From Eurosta solidaginis (taxonomy: Eukaryota > Arthropoda > Insecta > Diptera > Tephritidae), in the NCBI RefSeq assembly GCF_040869045.1, contig NC_090319.1, forward strand, positions 390,119,601 to 390,183,600: a stretch of DNA of 64,000 bases, written 5' to 3'. The translations under genes and the position numbers were made by a program. Below, piece after piece: positions 11,001-26,000 of this stretch (position 1 is the first letter of the stretch; each line of letters starts with the position of its first letter). The notes under the pieces were generated by a model that was not told where the DNA came from, did not search any database, and worked only from the letters and a program-made list of their open reading frames with translations.

Positions 11001-14000
11001 ACAACAACAACAACAAAAAGCTCACTAAAACCACTTATGCCTTATTGCTGGCCATTTCCAACCCCATGTTCGTCAGCCATTCCTTTATTCTTCCTACGGC
11101 CATTACCATTACATAATACTTGGAGCAATTCAAGTTTCTTGGCCACTTCTACTACGACAATATCATCTGCATAGCCGATCGGGAAGGTCGATTAGTAGCA
11201 CACCATCATACATCGCATTCTATAGTGTTGGCTAGAACAGATCCCTGAGCGACGACTCCGATGATGTTGTGGTTTTTTGGTCCCACATCGGCATCAAAGA
11301 GGTGAACCCTGTCGCTAAAATAGCTACCGATTATTCTGACCAGATAAGCAGGTGTGCCAAAGTTTCGTAGCGCTGTCATTATCTGCATCCAGTTCGCGGT
11401 GTTACAAGTATTTCAAATATCCAAGTTTATCATTGCACAGAGCTTCCTTTTATTTTGGCATCCGGTTATAGCTCCGCGGGCTATATTGACAACTGTTTGT
11501 ATTGGAGCTATCGTGAATCTTGATTTTCGAAATTCTAACTGACTATCAAGGGTATGTTGCAGACGCTCACTAATAATACGTTCTTTCCAATCGAATCCAA
11601 CATGCAAAGTGGCCTGCATGAGTATGGCTGGTCCGGCATCTTACTGGGTTTCAGCAAAAAAAACTAGTTTTTGAAGTCTCCATGAGCGGATGATGACGCC
11701 TTCTTGGATACAGGCGCTAAAGTAATCCCTAAATACTGATGTTCTAGGCCTTATCGCTGATCTAAATGCTATAGTGCCGATGGGGACCTATTATCCGCAA
11801 TTCTTTGTGTTGCATCCAAAACCTTCTGCTATATTATTCCTGGGATTTTCATATATTCGAGGTCCTAGCTTTGATAGGTCCAATAATCTTGTAGAAAAAG
11901 TGTTTCTAAGATTCTTCTCATTAGTATCGGGCATGTAGGCTGCTCTGATTTGTGCCCTTTAATTTTCTCCATCACTGTTCTGTAAGCCAATCCTCAAGGA
12001 TCAAGATCGGCACTATCCATCAGTTCCTTGAAGCATGCTCTCTTGCTCTTTTTTATATAATTTTTCAGGACTGTTCTTTGGGCTGTGTAGCTATTGTGTG
12101 GCTTATCATAGTGTGGCAATGAGAGTGCCCTCTGTGCCCATCGTTGTGCTTTATGGTATTTTCTAAGCCCCTGCGCTATTTCCTCATTCCACTAATATAC
12201 AGGAGTTTAATTCTATTTGGGCTACTTCTGGGCATGGCAGCATTACATGCCATACTTAATGAATTAGATAATTGAACCGACAGGTCTACCGTATCCCTCT
12301 TATTATGGCAAGATTCCATACAACATCAAATGTTTCTGGATCAAAAAAGTTTTGTTTCCATCTTCTTTTTTGAAGTTGATTGGAAGCTGTTCTTGGTGAA
12401 GTTTCCACCAACTCTAGGCTAATAGGTTTGTGGTCGCTGTGTGTGTGTACGTTACTGATGGCCCACTCTGGTATTCTTGCTATTTCGCTACTAGAAAACA
12501 TATATCTATAACGGAGTGTCTATAACCAGTGTCGAATGTATATTTTTCTTGCTCATTTAGAGGTATTGGTAGTTCAACTAGTACCCCATACAATTAACCA
12601 TGCATTGAAGTCCCCACATATTATAAGCGTTTGTCCTGAGCTTCTATGGTCGTCCTAAGAATCATGTTCTCAAAATCTGTGGTAGTAATGCTCGGAGGTA
12701 CATAGCAACTAAAGTATATATTCCTTTGATTTTTGCCGACGTGAATGCAGCCACTGTCGGTGACATCTTTTCCTGCGGAAGAAGTTTTCTTGGTATCCAA
12801 ATTGAGGCTTTCCTAGCCATGTCCGCGAGCCAGCCTTGCTTCTTCTTTCCTCTGTACAGTTCAGAGAGTACTGCTACATCAAATCCTCCTTCAAACATTG
12901 TTCGGGATATGAGGTCTTGAGCCGCTTCGCATTAGTTTAATTTAGTTGCAACACTCTCAGTGGACAATCTGGTTACTTCCTTCGCGTTGTGAGCATCTAA
13001 AACTGCCAACCGAATATTGTCCCTCACATGACGCACAATTTGGTACGTTTGAGCAGTTCGCGTCCCTATGTCCCTCCTGATCGTTTTTCCTGCAGAGTTT
13101 CGACCTATCTATGGTCTCTTTGCAGTTCTGGGATATATGTCCACAGCCCCAGCACTTATAATAGTGTAACGAATTTATTAAAATTCCTCGTATTTGCACC
13201 CTTCTACTAACGTTCGAATCACTAAACTGTTGAATAAATAACTCCACTATTCAATAACGCAAAATTGCCTTTATTAAAGTATTTCACAATTAACACTTAT
13301 ACTTCGCAACTAATTGCTTAAATGAAACTGATTGTCGTGCCTCTACTGTTGCTGCCTTGTATACTCTGTGATTTCTCGTTCGCATCTTCTAGGCGCTTCC
13401 ATTTCTAGAATTAACTAGTTGGTGATCAGCTATAAAATTACTACGTTTATAGCATGGTTCAATTATGTACAGGTTGGCTCATTTCATCAGCTGATTTTAT
13501 TTATGTCATTGCATGGTCGAAGGGATTGTCAAAAGGAGATGGCAAACTCAAAATGAAACCAACACATTGGCAACATTTTACTTACACATACAAAAACTGC
13601 TAAGTTTTATGTTTTCATTCCATACCATTCGCACCAACACCAATACACAGATTTTGACAATTTGAACAGACATATTTTGTTGCTTTACAGATGAGCCAAC
13701 CTGTATATAGTTGAACCATGGTTTATAGCTTCTCATATGCGCGTGTATGTGTGAACACAATTATAATTGTATACTTTTGGGAGCATCTGAGATAAGATAT
13801 CTGCATGTGTTTGTGCGTCTCTTCTCCCCTGCGTGTACGTACATATGTGAAGACATAATGATTGATTTAGTGATGTGCATACAAGTCACTGCTTAGCATC
13901 GGCTTAGAGATGATAGTATCCCTTAGTGTTGCTAATATTCGTGACACTGCCCTCCACCTAAGTCTGATCACCCCGATTAGACCAATCTCTCGATCTAAAC

Positions 14001-17000
14001 GTTGCTAGCCTCTCCAAATGAACCACCCTTCTATTTCGTGGTTTCCGAATAGTTTGCATGCGGTAGATGACATCACCGATCTTCTTCACAACTCTGAACG
14101 GGCCTTCCCAACTGCACCGATATTTGGATGGAACACCTTTCTGCCGGTGAAGGTTGTATATCAGTACCAAATCTCCCTCCAAGAAACCTTCCGAATTAAA
14201 GTTCTTTTCGTGCCAGTGTTTCATCTTACTACTCATAATCCGGGATCGTTCCCTCGCACTCTGTTGTTTGGCGAATTAACTACTTTGCAGAGCTTTCTCT
14301 TGACGGATTGGCTTCACAAAATCAGTATCGTCTTGACGTTTCACAACAGTACTGCGCGCTGGCTTGAAACCACCCTTGCATTCTTTCTGGAAAATTCTTT
14401 CAGTCTTTTTAGTGCGTCCATTAGGGTTTGTCAATGCCAGTGTTTTTCTCGCAGGTACCTTCGATTTTGCTTTGTTTGGCCCATTCGTTCGATCAACCTT
14501 TACCTTCGACTTTCGTGGTCTTTGTCGACTCTTCTCCACCAGTACTCGATTAGTGCTGAGCCCTTTTTCCAAACTGAAGTTAAGTGACACATCCTGGTTC
14601 TCATAACGCATCACCCTTCTCTGCATATCGATTTTGATGTCATGGTCAACCAAGAAGTCCACTTCCAATATGACTTCATCAACGATCTCCGCCACAACGA
14701 ATTTGTGTAGAACCATGACCTTCCCAATTAAGACTTCACAGATCACTTCTCCCAGGACTTGGTTATACTCGCCAGTGACCGTACGCAACCTCGCTCCATG
14801 TAATGGCTTTACTCTCCTGTTGACCAAATCAGATCGAATCAAGGAATGAGATGCGCCCGTATCTATAGTCAGTACACGTTCTTTGCCATCGATATTCCCT
14901 CTGACGGTAAGACTGCTTGATTTCCTTCCAATTTGCAACACAGATATCACAGGACATTCAATAGCTGGGGAAGTTTTCGATCTTTACATCTGACTCGCTC
15001 TTGCTTATCTCCTCCAGCTTTACGTTTACGACCAGCCAAGTCGGAACTACCAGGACCGGTGCTGCAATGACGTGCAATGTGCCCTGGCTTTCCACACTTA
15101 AAACATTTGGTTGCACCATTATTCTTCTGTTTCGTTCCTTTTAAAGCTTCCAAAATTGCGTCTACCCACTCTGGCTTTTCTACTTCCACACGGCGTGCTT
15201 TGAAAACTGGCTTACACAGAAGCAACGCTGTTTCCTGACTCAGAGCATGTGATACCGTTTCTGCGAATGTTGGCTTTGGGTTTGCGTATGTAGCTCGCTT
15301 TGTTTCGACGTCCCGTATGCCATTTATAAAGCTCTGAATCTTAACCCTCTCGGAGTATTCCAAGGGTGCGTCTGCATTTGCGAGATGAGCCAATCTTTCA
15401 ACATCCGACGCAAACTCCTGCAAAGTCTCATTCTCTTTTTGGTAACGGTTTTGCAACTCAATTTGGTATATCTGTTTTCTATGCTCGCTTCCACAACGTC
15501 TCTCGACAGCGGCCATCAATGCTTCATAACTGTTCCGTTCGTACTCTGGAATAGTCTGTAAGATTTCAGCTGCAGGACCTTTCAATGCCACGAACAGTGC
15601 AGCAACCTTATCTTCCGCACTCCAGTTTTTCACTGCTGACGTCTTCTCAAACTGAAGCTTGAATACCTGGAAAGGAACAGAACCGTCAAAAGTTGGAGAT
15701 TTTACCTTCGGATTGCTCGCTGGAACAGCTGGGCGATTTAGTTGTAACTGTTGCATAAGACCTTTCAACGCTGCTATCTCGGCATAAATTTTGTCCTCGA
15801 GTTGTAAAATTTTTGCATCCTGCTCTTCCAATTTCGCAAAGATCTGCGATGATACCTATTCCGAAATTTGGGTCGACATTCCAGATATACGTGCCCCTTG
15901 CGCTTCCAGTTGAGATGACATATATGTCTTCTGTTCTTCCAATTGAGATGACATTTGCGACGCCATTTCTGAAATGCGTGCCTCCTGTGACTCCAGCTGA
16001 GATGCCATTGTCGATGTTTGTGCAGATATTGTGATCGTCACTGTCTGCAGTGTTTCGTTTTTTTCTTCCATTTTTGTTGTTGTTATCAGAATGAAAAACA
16101 TACTCCTCAGCATTGATTCCTTCAAATACCATAGCTACACTTAGTCGCCTTTGTAGTTGGGATTTATTGCCAAAAGTAGCAAATCCACGGACTTCTAACT
16201 TCTCCTTCAGTTGCTGGATCGCCAATTCACTCAACTTTGCCATGTCCAAGTTGTATTCCCAATCTTCGGAATTTATTCAACAATTCCTCTTCTGACACCA
16301 ATTGTAACGAATTTACTGCAATTCCTCTTATTTGCAACCTTCTACTAACGTTCGAATCACTAAACTGTTGAATAAATAACTCCACTATTCAATAATGCAA
16401 AATGGCCTTTATTAAAGTACTTCACAATTAACACTTATACTTCGCAACTGATTGCTTAAATGAAACTGATTGTCGTGCCTCTACTGTTGCTGCCTTTTAT
16501 ACTCTGTGATTTCTCGTTCGCATCTTCAAGACGCTTCCATTTCTAGAATTAACTAGTTGGGTATCTTAATATATAAAAAACACGTGTCACAACATTTTTG
16601 GGCGCGGTGGACTCCTAAACTACTCAACCGATTTTGAATTTGTTTTGCACCCCGTGTGTAGCTTGATCTAACTTGAGAGATAGCATAGCTTATATCTCAG
16701 TTTATAGTCGCAATATTATTTTATTGTAAATTTGTATACTCAGTTGAGCAGAGCTCACAGAGTATATTAACTTTGATTGCATAACGGTTGGTTGTACAGG
16801 TATAAAGGAATCGAGATAGATATAGACTTCCATATATCAAAATCATCAGTATCGAAAAAAAATTCGATTGAGCCATGTCCGTCCGTCCGTCCGTCCGTCC
16901 GTCTGCCGTTAACACGATAACTTGAGTAAATGTTGAGGTATCTTGATGAAATTTGGTATGTAGATTCCTGGGCACTCATCTCAGATCGCTATTTAAAATG

Positions 17001-20000
17001 AGCGATATCGGACAATAACCACGCCCACTTTTTCGATATCGAAAATTTCGAAAAATCGAAAAAGTGCGATAATTCATTACCAAATACGCATTAAGCGATG
17101 CAACTTGGTACGTGAGTTGAGCTTATGACGCAGAATAGAAAACTAGTAAAATTTTGGACAATGGGCGTGGCACTGCCCACTTTTAAATGAAGGTAATTTA
17201 GAAGTTTTGCGAGCTGTAATTTGGCAGTCGTTGAAGATATCATGATGTAATTTGGCAGGAACGTTACTCTTATTACTTTATATCTGCTAAATAAAAATTA
17301 GCAAAATGGGAGAACGAGCACGCCCACTTTTTAAAAAAAATTTTTTTTAAATTCAAATTTTAAAAGAAAAGTTAATATCTTTGCAGCATATGAGTAAATT
17401 ATGCCAACATTCAACTCCAGTAATGATATGGTGCAACAAAATACAAAAATAAAAGAAAATTTCGAAATGGGCGTGGCTCCGCCCTTTTTCGTTTAATTTG
17501 TCTAGTGCCACTCCCTTTTAAAACCCTCATTAGTACCTTTAATTTGATACCCATATCGTACAAACACATTCTAGAGTCACCCCTGGTCCACGTTTATGGA
17601 GATATCTCGAAAGGCGTCCACATTTAGAACTAAGGCCCACTCCTTTTTAAAATACGCATTAAAACCTTTCATTTGATACCCATATCGTACAAACAAATTC
17701 TAGAGTCACCCATGGTCCACCTTTATGTCGATATCTCGAAACGGCGTCCACCTATAGAACTAAGGCCCACGCCCTTTTAAAATACTCATTAACACCTTTC
17801 ATTTGATACCCATATCGTACAAAAAAATTCTAGAGTCACCCCTGGCCCACCTTTATGGCGATATCTCGAAAAGGCATCCACCTATAGAACTAAGGCCCAC
17901 TCCCTTTTAAAATACTCATTAACACCTTTCATTTGATACCCATATCGTATAAACAAATTCTAGAGTCACCCCTGGTCCACCTTTATGTCGATATCTCGAA
18001 AAGGCGTCCACCTATAGAACTAAGGCCCACGCTCTTTTAAAATACTCATTACCACCTTTCATTTGATGCCCATATCGTACAAACAAATTCTAGAGTCACC
18101 CCTAGTCCACCTTCATGTCGATATCTCGAAAAGGCGTCCACCTAAATTTCTGATTATTTTGCAGCTTCTGTTAGCATTCGAATCGCTGAACTATCGAATA
18201 AATAACTCAAATATTCAGTACGACAAAATGTTCTTTATTCACAACTCTGCTGTGGCAGTAGTACTTCACAATTACAACACTCGCGTACTTCACTAATAGC
18301 TTGTTAAACTCAAACGGATTCATTCTTCCTCAGCTTGCGCTGCTTTTATATCCTCTGTTGCTTCGTTGGCATATTTCTCCTAAGGCCTAGACTTTTCGCA
18401 AACAGCTGCTTATTTATTTATCCTTTATGTATCTGATATTCACGTTTGTCTTCTAGTTATACGAGTGTGTATGTGTGAGTAATAACTTCTCTTAGCTACT
18501 GCCTACATATATATATGTGAAATTATCTCTTCGCTCTTAACTTCCCTGTTTGCATGTATGTATGTGTGGCTGCGATGTTTACATGCACCAAAGAAATTGA
18601 AATTATTTCAATTTCTTTGCATGCACGTAGGCTTGGTTGCTTACTTTGCTGTTGTTGTGCATTTATTTACTAGCATTACATCACTGTGCTGATGTATCGA
18701 AGTTGCAAACATTCGTAACACAATTTTTATTATTAGAGCTTTCTAAGGCTGTAGGAGGCTACAAAATCTTTGGAGAGGGGCGGGGTAGTATCACCTCTGC
18801 TGTGGACCAACTGCTCATGTGGTTCGGTGATGGAACCTTGAAACTAACAGCGTACGCAGATGACGTTGCGGCTGTCATCAGTGGAATGTGCCTTCCAACA
18901 GGGCTTTGATGATCGGGTGCTTAGGGATATACATACCTGGGTATCTTATGGCGGGTTGAGCGCCAATGCGTAGATATGGTCGGGTTTACTACGAAGTATA
19001 AGGTCTCAAATGAGACTCGGTCTAGGCTAGGAAATCTTGTTTAAATTATGTAGGAATCGCTCTAGGTAGTAAGTTGTCGTGGAAGCTCAACATATTTACA
19101 GGGGCCTTGGTGCAGCTTTAGCGAAGACCACAACCCACAGTAGTATGGCGTCATCAAATATTGGACGAACATACTACCTAGTTTTCTAACTTCGCTTCAA
19201 TGGGGGTAGAACGTTGGCACAAGAGCGCTGAAATGGTAGACGAGGCTAAAGGGCGGACCAGGGGCTGCGGTATACTGCGCTGACCAGGAACAGTAATACT
19301 TTTAGGCGGACTAAAGCAGTAGAAACACAAAACCGGATGAGCTAGCAGACAAAGGCGCATCTTTCGAAATTTCTTCCGTACTCATCCCAATCAGATTGAG
19401 AGATATTAGAAGAAGGCAAGAGGTGCACATGATCGACCAAGTAGGAAAGGCGTGGAACCAATCACGGGGCTGCAAAGTGTTGAAGATAAAGTGCAAGTCT
19501 TACAACCTAAGACAAACAAAGTTACTCTTATAATTGAACAGAGCGGCTGTATGCTCATTATGGGAATTCTGACTGGACACTCCCTCCTTCCTTACTCTTA
19601 TCATTGAACAGAGGGGATGTATGCTTATTATGGGAATTCTGACACTCCCTCCTGGCTTCGCATGCTTCTAAACTTGGGCTTGTCAGTGGAAGCAGATATA
19701 GAAAGTGCGGGTTGGAAGATCAAACGATCCAGCACGTTCTTGTGCTCTTGCCCTACGTTCGCCAGGCCAAGACTCCTGCTATTAAATGCGAGACAGCATT
19801 CAGATCTAGAAGCAGCAGGTAGCAGAGATCCTGGTAATATTCTAGTATTTCTCAAGAGAACGGAATTATTTTATAACATAAGTCTTGGTTTCTGAGATTG
19901 TTTTTCAGTTTGGTCTTTGAGCAAACTGCTGGTAGCACTATGGCCTCATTCAGTATATGTGAGGTCCTCACGGACCGGTCAGTTCAAGCTCACCTAACCT

Positions 20001-23000
20001 AAGGGCCATAGATTTCTAGTCGAGGTCCGCAACTTTAGAGTCCAGTTTTCTCATTCACTGAACTAGGATAGGATAGGATAGGTTAGGTGGGAGCTGCCCT
20101 GATCAGGATAGCTCACTTGGACAACACAAAGGTCCGTTGTGATACCACATACACCAAAAATAACGGTGACTTAGATCTAGCTACTTAGAGAATCGTTGGG
20201 TAGCAACGATAAAGCTCCGAATGATACCGATCTCAACTTTGGATAAATCCTCGGGAGATCCAAGTGAGTCGCGACCGAAGTACTTTCGCCTAGTTCTGGC
20301 AAAAGCTGGGCAATCAAGCATAAAGTGATTTGGTGATTCCACCTCATCATCCTCCATACAGCTGCAGCAGGATGGAGTATCCAGCATATTGAGACGTACC
20401 GCATGGATACCCATGGACAGTGCCCTGTCAAAACCCCAATGACCATTGATAGGTGAGCCTTTCGGCCAGAAACGTCTTGCTACCCTGCAAGACGTGGTGT
20501 CCGCCCAACGTTTGCTGAGCTGATTGGAGGCCCAGCTATGGAGGAGCAATCCACAGGTGGCCAGCGGGATCCCGAAATCCCTACAGCCATCTTCTTCCGG
20601 TTCAGTTGTACCGATGCGGGCTAAGAGATCCGCTTGACAGTTACCGGGGATAACACTATGGCCCGGGACCCAGATAATCTTAATTGTAAAATAATTCGAT
20701 GCAATCGTAAGCTAGGTCAGGCACTCCCAGACCACCCTCGATCGCACTGTAGTTGAGCTCAAGGCCTTGATAGCCGCTAAGCTATCAGAGTAGATGTTAA
20801 ATTCCCTAACCGTAGTAGCACTGGATAGCATTCCATCCACCGCATCCTTAATCGCAGCAACTTTCGCTTGGAATACACTGCAGTCATCAGCCAACTTAAA
20901 CTTGCGGCTTAAATTTAGCTCTTGACAAAAGACCCCCCACCAACCTTTCCATCCAGCTTCGACCCATCCGTGAACAAGTTAACCGGTCCCATGCCCCAGA
21001 TAATTCCTCTTCCCCACTCCTCTCTCTCTGGAATGACTGGGCTGAAGGTTGTATAGGGGGCAGTTATCGGCATACAATAGACCGTTATGTCCGGGATAAA
21101 GTCGAAACTGGTAAGAAGGCTAGAGTGTCCGCGTTCAGAAAGTCCATATCCCATATCACGAAGCCTGACCAACGACCTTGCCGCGGCCGCCTTTCCCGCA
21201 ATATCTACTGGGTATATGTTCAGCATGACGTTCAGTGCCAAGGTAGGTGTTGTTCTGAGAACGCCACTGATACCGATCAGCGCCGTCCGTTGCACTGATG
21301 CTAACATTTTGGAGATGTTCGCCGTGTCCAGCGCTTTCCACCAGACCAGCACCCCATATAACAGAATCGGTTTGACCACCATCTCATAAAGCCAGTGTAC
21401 TACTCTTGGCGAGAGTCACCATCTCTTTCCGATAGCCCCTCCTCAGCAGTACAAGGCAATGGCGGCCTTCCTGGCCCGATCTTCCACATTGGGTCTCCAG
21501 GACAGTTTCTTGTCCAAAACAATCCCCAAATATTTAACCCTATCTGAAAGTACCAACAGTACCCCTCCAATCGAGGCAGTTCTAAATTCGGGCAACTTAT
21601 ATCTCCTTGTGAAAAGAACCAATTCCGTTTTTCCCGGGTTGACCGCCAATCCACATGATTCAGCCCACCTAACCACAGTATCCAGGTAGCCCTGCAGAAC
21701 ATCGCGCACGGTGCCCAGAAATTTGCCTCTGACTAGGATAGCGATATCATCTGCATAGGCAACCACCCGACAACCATTGGCTTCCAGCTCCACAAGACTA
21801 CCACAACCCAGAGGAGAGGAAATAGGACACCCCCCTGTGGCGTACCCCTGCACACCTTCCTCTTAATTATGGCCCCTCCCCACTCCGCTGCGACAATTCT
21901 GCCGCATAGAAGTTTGCTAATAAATTCAACCAGAGCCGCCTCGACTCCTAAACCCACCAGAGCTCTTTCGATTGCCCCCGGTAAGACATTGTTAAAAGCC
22001 CCCTCGATGTCTAGAAAGGCACCCAGAGCATACTCTTTGTGTTCTAGGGCTCTATTTGCTTTACAATCGAATGGAGAGCCGTTTGCGTCGATCTGCCCTT
22101 GCAGTACGCATGCTGTGAAGCCGACAGTAACCCCCGAGGTATCCTTTCCCGTAGGTACAGTTCAATCAACCACTCAAACGTTTTAAGAAGAAACGACGAG
22201 AGACTGATTGGCCTGATATCCTTAGGTGATACATGAGAGCTTCTGCCGGCCTTCGGAATGAAAATGACCCTAACCGTGTGCCAAGACTTTGGGATATAGT
22301 TAAGCCTGAGGCAGTTAGTATAGATGATGGCCAACCAGCGGCAGGAAATCCCCAAAGACTTTTGAAGTTGCGCAGGAATGATTCCATCCGGGCCCGGAGA
22401 CTTATAGGGCTTGAACGACCCTATAGCCCAGGTTATTTGACTTTCCGGTATTGGAATGGCAGGCACTTCTGCATGGCCAACGACCGCCGACCATGCAGAC
22501 GAAGATCCCTGCGCAACTGGGACATCGGGAAAATGATTGTCCAGTAAAAGCTTTAGGGACTCCTCGCTACTCATCGACCAGTCCCCACCATCATATCGCA
22601 GATACCCCAGAGGAGCGGGATTCCTAGAGAGTATATTTCTAAGCCTCGCGGATTCATTGCAGCCTTCTACATTTTCGCAGAAGCTTCGCCATGCATCTCG
22701 CTTGGCTATCCTTATTTCATATTTATAAATCCCCAGACTCACCTTATAGAGCCCCCAGTCCGAGGGTAATTTACTCCTCCTGGCTCTGTTGAAGAGCCGG
22801 CGACTAGACGCTCTTAGGTCGTCAAGAGAATCCGACCGCCAGCGCGGCTTGCCCTTCCCCCTGTAAATTTTCAATGGGCAGGACAGCTGAAAGGCGCTAT
22901 TGCTTGCCGAGGTGAAGTTTTCCACCAGAACGTCTATCTCAGATTCGGACAGGTCCGAACAAACGGTAGGCGCCGCAGGCAATAGCTCTCCCAGCTTCCT

Positions 23001-26000
23001 ACAATACAAGTCCCAGTTAGTTCTTTTAGGGTTCCTAAAAGATATTTTACCGGGACGTTCTTCGTTCACCGAGAACTGAAAATATATCGGTGATCAGAGA
23101 AGGAGTGCTTGTTCAGAACCCTCCAGCCCGATATCCGACCTTCCAGTTCTCTACTAACCAGGGTGAGATCCAGGACTTCCTCCCTTACCGCAGTAATAAA
23201 AGTCCCTCATCTACAATAAAAGTAAATAAAGACTCACTGAGCTAACTCGTATATGAAATACTCTAAATAAAGGAAGGTTTTTCCTCAAATTATTGAAAAG
23301 CTGTTTACAAAAATAAGAAATTCTTACTGCTTTCATTGAAGTTTTCCTTACCGGCGTGTTCAACCTAAACTACGGCTTTCTAAAATCGTTCGTATGGTAG
23401 GTTGAGCTTTATGGTTAGATAAAAAGAATTTATCTTTCAGAATCTCTGAAAATCGTTAAATATATAGATTGTTTTCCTTAGTTGAGATGTTATTTCGAAG
23501 ACTTTAACAAAAAAACATTTAAGGGCCGCTAACCTCCGAAGATCTTTTAAGCCGAGCTTCTCTTCCGATTTGCGTCGTGCTATTTTTATTTTTCCTACAC
23601 ATTTGTGGGACGGGACCTAGTCAGATGAGCTTTCACTGAGAGCTTTTCATGGCAGAAATACACTCGGGGTGGTTGCAAACTACTGCCGTGCGGCGACCCC
23701 GCTAAGAAAAATTATCTTCGAATTGGAAAAACTTGTTTCTAAAATTTTGATGTTGCTTTGCCCAGGGCGTGAATCCAGGATCATCGGTGTGGTGGGCGGA
23801 GCACGCCGCCATCACACCACAGCCAGAGTTTATAAAAAAATGTTTTATGTATATGATGTCAACGGACACCTCTCATTCGCAATGCACTCCCCCATTCATC
23901 ATTTAGACTTTAATTAATTTTCGAATGACGTAAAATTTCATACAAATTCTATCTGAATTACGCCGGGAAATATGCTAAATTCTGTAAATATATAAAACTA
24001 AATCGCTATACCTCCGAGGCGATTTAGGCGGGGCTTCTCTTTCAATTTGCTTCGTGCTAGAAGCTTTTCGTGACAGAAATGAACTCGGAGAGTTTTCGAA
24101 ATCACTAATTGTAAAAACTTTTTTTTTTTCGCTGTGGCTTTGACCGAGACTCGGGACGTTCGGTATGGTATGCTGAGAACGCTACCAACATACACCGACG
24201 GCCGCCCGCCTTCTGAAACATTTAAATACAACAAATCAAGGAAATATTAGGAAGATAATAATGTCAAACAAATTTTGACTCTGAAAAGTTACTGCAGGTT
24301 GTTGCAAAATTAATTACGAAGGCGAATTGCTAAGGTGCCGTGTGGACAACCTGTTAGTTAGTTTAACTTTTTAAAATAAGCCTACATACATAGGTATTTC
24401 CCATATTCACCCACTTTCACCTCTCTCTCTGTCTCTCGCTCTTATCGTTAGGACGTTTAAATTTTATGACGTTCAGCGGTGATATGACTGTACGCGTCGA
24501 CACTCTCTCCGCATGGCTGGGTCAAATGTTTATGTCGCTGTCACAATTTGGTTGCCAGCAGAATTTCATGCAACGTTATGTCTCTCTAAAATCAATGAGT
24601 CAAGTAAAACGGTAAGTAATCAGAGTTTATTTAGTGTTCTTCCTATTATCTCCTGAATTTATCTACATAGTATTTGAAGTTCTACAAACACATAAAAATA
24701 ATATCATTCATTAACCTTTTTAGCGTTATGATGACAAATATACCAATTGTCTTTATGTTCTTTTCGCTATCATGGATATCGGGTATGGTCATTTATGCTA
24801 CCTATGTAAACTGCGATCCGTATGCTGAGGGCTATATTCGCAAGCCAGATGAGATTTTACCTTTCTTTGTGGAAGATCAGCTGGCGGATATACCCGGCTT
24901 TGTGGGCATATTTATGGCTATGCTCTTTAACGGTGCCTTATGGTGAGTACATGTACAAATATGTGTATTAAAAAATTGTCAGCACTCCCTTCCTTCTCAA
25001 TCTTTTTTTCCTGCTGGTCTCATCCTAAATCACCATCTCCGACTGCCGTTGCTCTTTTCACTTTGTTATTCCTTGTTTCTCATTCACTCTCTCTTTCTTT
25101 CTCCGCCCTACACTATCTATCCCTCTCCCACTCCTACTTTCATCTTAAATATAAATTAGACCCTTCAATGAGAGCTCTCTTGATCAGTCGAAAACTGGCA
25201 TTTGCATTCGTATTCACTTTTCGCGAAAATTATTACATTTAAATTTTAAAACATCCATTCTATATGTATATTGGATTGGTCCTTCTTTTATCAAATATCC
25301 AATTTTCTCCACTCTCACTTAATTTGAGACGGTTAATTGGTGTCACACAGAACCGAATTTGTGATTTTTATATGCAGACTCAAAGTCTTGTTTGTGTTAT
25401 AATACACAAAATACGTAGTAATATAATCGGCGATATCATACACGAATTTGGGTCCGATTGGAAACGATTAATGATTACTCAAAATCAGATTACGCTGTGA
25501 AAACTCAATATATCAACATGAACTACTGTGCGACACACCTTAACCGGTCCCAATCAAAATTTATATACATATCATATCGCCTATTATAATATAGTAAATC
25601 GATTTTGTTTATAAGAAAACAAAACATTAATTTGAATTGTTTGAGCCTCCATAGAGAAATTTGAACATTTGCCCTTGTGCTACACTCCTTAATCGTATTA
25701 CTATTTGAAAGGGTGAGACTGAATAAAATCGGTGACTAAGTTTAGAGGACCACCCTAATGTATATGTATATATGTATAAGTTTGCATAGCCTAACCTAAC
25801 CTAGCATCAGCTACAACAACATCCATCAATTAATATATTAATAATTCATATTTTCTACTTAACAGCATGATGGTCTCGAATTTGAATTCATTGGCCACCG
25901 TTTGCTGGGAAGACTTTGTCTCACAGCTTCCACAATTCAAGGGACTAAACGACAAGCAACAGCTATTCATTCTTAAAATTATAACCGTCATTTGTGGCTT

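Larger units (their letters stand above)
13165..16560 (-). mobile_element. Gypsy-type LTR retrotransposon, internally deleted
   Basis: Read on the minus strand. The 3' LTR is 13165-13946 (782 bp, tgtaacgaat...attcgtgaca); the 5' LTR is 16303-16560, cut to 258 bp by the repeat starting at 16562. The primer-binding site adjoins the 5' LTR (complement of 'ttctgacacca' at about 16290-16300; a tRNA-Leu type site is likely). Gag and protease are present, but reverse transcriptase, RNase H and the integrase core are gone: protease is followed within 40 bp by only the integrase tail. It is therefore nonautonomous. It sits inside the R1-type LINE. Confidence 0.85.

Noticed and set aside
14018..14587. 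189-codon plus-strand ORF
   Set aside because: Antisense shadow of the LTR element's protease and integrase coding region.
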